From Rhizobium sp. Root1203 (lineage in GTDB: Bacteria > Pseudomonadota > Alphaproteobacteria > Rhizobiales > Rhizobiaceae): a stretch of 64,000 nucleotides of DNA. The notes under the pieces are model-generated. The model saw nothing but the letters and a program-made list of their open reading frames with translations, was not told the DNA's origin and ran no database searches. The stretch is from positions 1 through 64,000 of the forward strand of contig NZ_LMCW01000004.1 of the NCBI RefSeq assembly GCF_001424945.1, read 5' to 3'. Below, piece by piece: positions 62,723 through 64,000 of this stretch (its first letter is position 1; every line of letters starts with the position of its first letter). The position numbers and the translations under genes are program-made.

Positions 62723-63742
62723 ATGCAGCTTGGCATGGTTGGTTTGGGCCGTATGGGCAACTACATGGTCCAACGCTTGATGCGCGATGGCCATGAATGC
62801 GTCGTTTACGATGCGAGGCCGGAAAGCGTTGCCGATCTTGCGGACAAGGGCGCCGTCGGCAGTGCTTCACTGGAAGAGTTCGTCTCGAAGCTTTCGCGAC
62901 CGCGCGCGGTGTGGCTGATGCTTCCCGCAGCCATCACCGACAAGGTGATCGCCCAGCTCCTGCCGCTGCTGCACGACGACGACATCATCATCGACGGCGG
63001 CAACTCCTACTACCACGACGACATCCGCCGTGGCGCCGAGTTGATCACCAAGGGCATCCACTACGTCGACGTCGGCACCAGCGGCGGCGTTTTCGGCCTC
63101 GAGCGAGGCTATTGCCTGATGATCGGCGGCGAGAAGGGCATCGTGCAGTCGCTCTCGCCGATCTTCGCATCGCTGGCGCCGGGGCAGGGTTCGGTCGCGC
63201 CCTCTGAAAACCGGCCGGTCACTCCAGGCAGCACGGCCGAGCAGGGATATCTCCATTGCGGTCCGCACGGCGCCGGTCATTTCGTCAAGATGGTGCACAA
63301 CGGCATCGAGTACGGCCTTATGGCCGCCTATGCCGAGGGGCTCAACATTCTGAAGCGCGCGAACATCGGTTCGGACAGCCATGAGGCGGATGCCGAGACG
63401 GCGCCGCTCGCTCACCCCGAATTCTACCGCTACGATTTCAACCTGCAGGACGTCGCCGAAGTGTGGCGCCGCGGCAGCGTCATTACGTCGTGGCTGCTCG
63501 ACCTGACGTCCGATGCGCTCCATGCCGATCCGGCGCTTGCGCAATATGCCGGCCGCGTTTCCGATTCCGGCGAAGGGCGCTGGACGATCATGGCGGCCAT
63601 CGACGAAAGCGTGCCGACGCCGGTCCTGAGCGCTGCGCTCTATGGCCGCTTTTCCTCGCGCGACAACGACGAGTTCGCCAACAAGGTATTGTCGGCGATG
63701 CGCGCGGGCTTCGGCGGCCACGTCGAGAAGCCCAAGGAATAA
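62723..63742 (+). CDS. 6-phosphogluconate dehydrogenase, short type
   Basis: 339 residues from ATG 62723 with AGGAGA six bases before it. The Rossmann motif is GLGRMG (7-12); the acidic Asp30 follows in VVYDARPE, which favours NAD+ over NADP+. Substrate site: DGGNSYYHDD (91-100), catalytic Lys189 and Asn193 in GHFVKMVHNGIEYGLM. Enteric Gnd has about 470 residues; this short form lacks the long C-terminal extension and is the kind found in Gram-positives and alphaproteobacteria. It decarboxylates 6-phosphogluconate to ribulose-5-phosphate. Confidence 0.93.
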   Translation: MQLGMVGLGRMGNYMVQRLMRDGHECVVYDARPESVADLADKGAVGSASLEEFVSKLSRPRAVWLMLPAAITDKVIAQLLPLLHDDDIIIDGGNSYYHDDIRRGAELITKGIHYVDVGTSGGVFGLERGYCLMIGGEKGIVQSLSPIFASLAPGQGSVAPSENRPVTPGSTAEQGYLHCGPHGAGHFVKMVHNGIEYGLMAAYAEGLNILKRANIGSDSHEADAETAPLAHPEFYRYDFNLQDVAEVWRRGSVITSWLLDLTSDALHADPALAQYAGRVSDSGEGRWTIMAAIDESVPTPVLSAALYGRFSSRDNDEFANKVLSAMRAGFGGHVEKPKE

Positions 63743-63767
63743 GCTATTCCGCACAAACGGATACCCG

Positions 63768-63800
63768 GCCCGTGCAGCGCAAGCTGCGCGGGCTTTTCTT
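63768..63800 (+). terminator. Intrinsic terminator of the 6-phosphogluconate dehydrogenase gene
   Basis: GCCCGTGCAGC pairs with GCTGCGCGGGC around a GCAA tetraloop (one mismatch), followed by TTTTCTTT, 25 bases after the stop. Confidence 0.9.
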
Positions 63801-63849
63801 TCGCACGGCGCGATATAAGGTGGACGAAAGATATCGGAGGGGCTGGCGA

Positions 63850-64000
63850 ATGGGTGTGGGAATTGGCGCGCGGAGCTTGCTGCGGTTTCTGCTGCTGATT
63901 GTGGCTATTACGATGGCAGCAAGCGCCGGTGCGCAGACACCCGCGACAACAGCCGCGCCGGGGCCGGCCGGGGCGCCCGCGGAGGTGCGGCAGATGCTGC
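63850..64000 (+). CDS. Exported or membrane protein, N-terminal fragment
   Basis: About 50 codons before the right edge. A signal peptide or first membrane helix (RSLLRFLLLIVAITMAASAG) is followed by a Pro/Ala/Thr-rich linker and the beginning of a helix (AEVRQML). The pattern would suit a mechanosensitive channel of the MscS type with a periplasmic leader, but the visible part does not prove it. Start ATG at 63850, with GGAGG 14 bases before. Confidence 0.5.
   Translation, partial: MGVGIGARSLLRFLLLIVAITMAASAGAQTPATTAAPGPAGAPAEVRQML

Overview
The window is a high-GC chromosomal segment from an alphaproteobacterium, most likely one of the Rhizobiaceae (Rhizobium/Ensifer/Agrobacterium group; the genus cannot be settled by eye). 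The evidence is the combination of GapR, RcdA, ZapA with a 6S RNA behind it, cysteine-free L31 and L36 ribosomal proteins, DUF1036-pykA, DUF465/DUF1192/DUF1127/DUF1465 family proteins and a tkt-gap-pgk-fba block. I found no rRNA, tRNA, insertion sequence, prophage or CRISPR array.

Region 1 (1-15.6 kb) is an accessory catabolic cluster. One arm on the minus strand carries etfB, etfA, a DMSP-lyase-like cupin with most metal ligands lost, and the start of ETF:ubiquinone oxidoreductase. The plus arm carries a RidA-like protein, a phytoene-desaturase-like FAD oxidoreductase, then an SDR, acyl-CoA dehydrogenase, polysaccharide-deacetylase-fold hydrolase, AMP-forming CoA ligase, amidase and MaoC hydratase. 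A TetR regulator and a polar amino-acid-type ABC importer close the cluster. Five copies of an imperfect palindrome (TNACY-N4-RGTNA) lie before etfB, before ridA, before the SDR operon, before tetR and before the importer, so the whole cluster looks like one TetR regulon: import of a small, probably nitrogenous compound, oxidation and amide hydrolysis, CoA activation, beta-oxidation-like steps, and electrons passed through ETF to ubiquinone.

Region 2 (15.9-31 kb) begins with core genes (gapR with a tiny upstream ORF, DUF1244, N-formylglutamate amidohydrolase, DUF1036-pykA). It continues with metabolic and regulatory units: a LysE exporter, a LysR-controlled tautomerase/cupin/DUF4865 operon, a DJ-1/AraC regulator divergent from an SDR, a threonine/serine dehydratase-like enzyme, a membrane-anchored AraC regulator divergent from an exported protein, gamma-glutamyltransferase and an alpha/beta hydrolase.

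Region 3 (31-46.5 kb) is mostly housekeeping: a TPR protein, rpmJ, purEK, a divergent DUF465 pair, ArsR/TSUP, a ThiE-like protein, a Sel1 protein, a cytoplasmic chemoreceptor-like protein, inositol monophosphatase, a non-flagellar MotA/MotB-like stator pair, a lipid-exporter-type ABC protein, rpmE and rcdA. The spacer upstream of rcdA holds two exact TTAA-N7-TTAA CtrA boxes and a terminated region that could encode a small RNA.

Region 4 (46.5-64 kb) holds carbon metabolism (class I aldolase, pgk, gap, tkt and an unusual short 6-phosphogluconate dehydrogenase) mixed with an MFS carrier, PhzF, a K+/H+ antiporter, a LysR/degenerate-SDR pair, DUF4164-zapA-6S RNA and several small proteins. The first and last genes are cut by the window edges.
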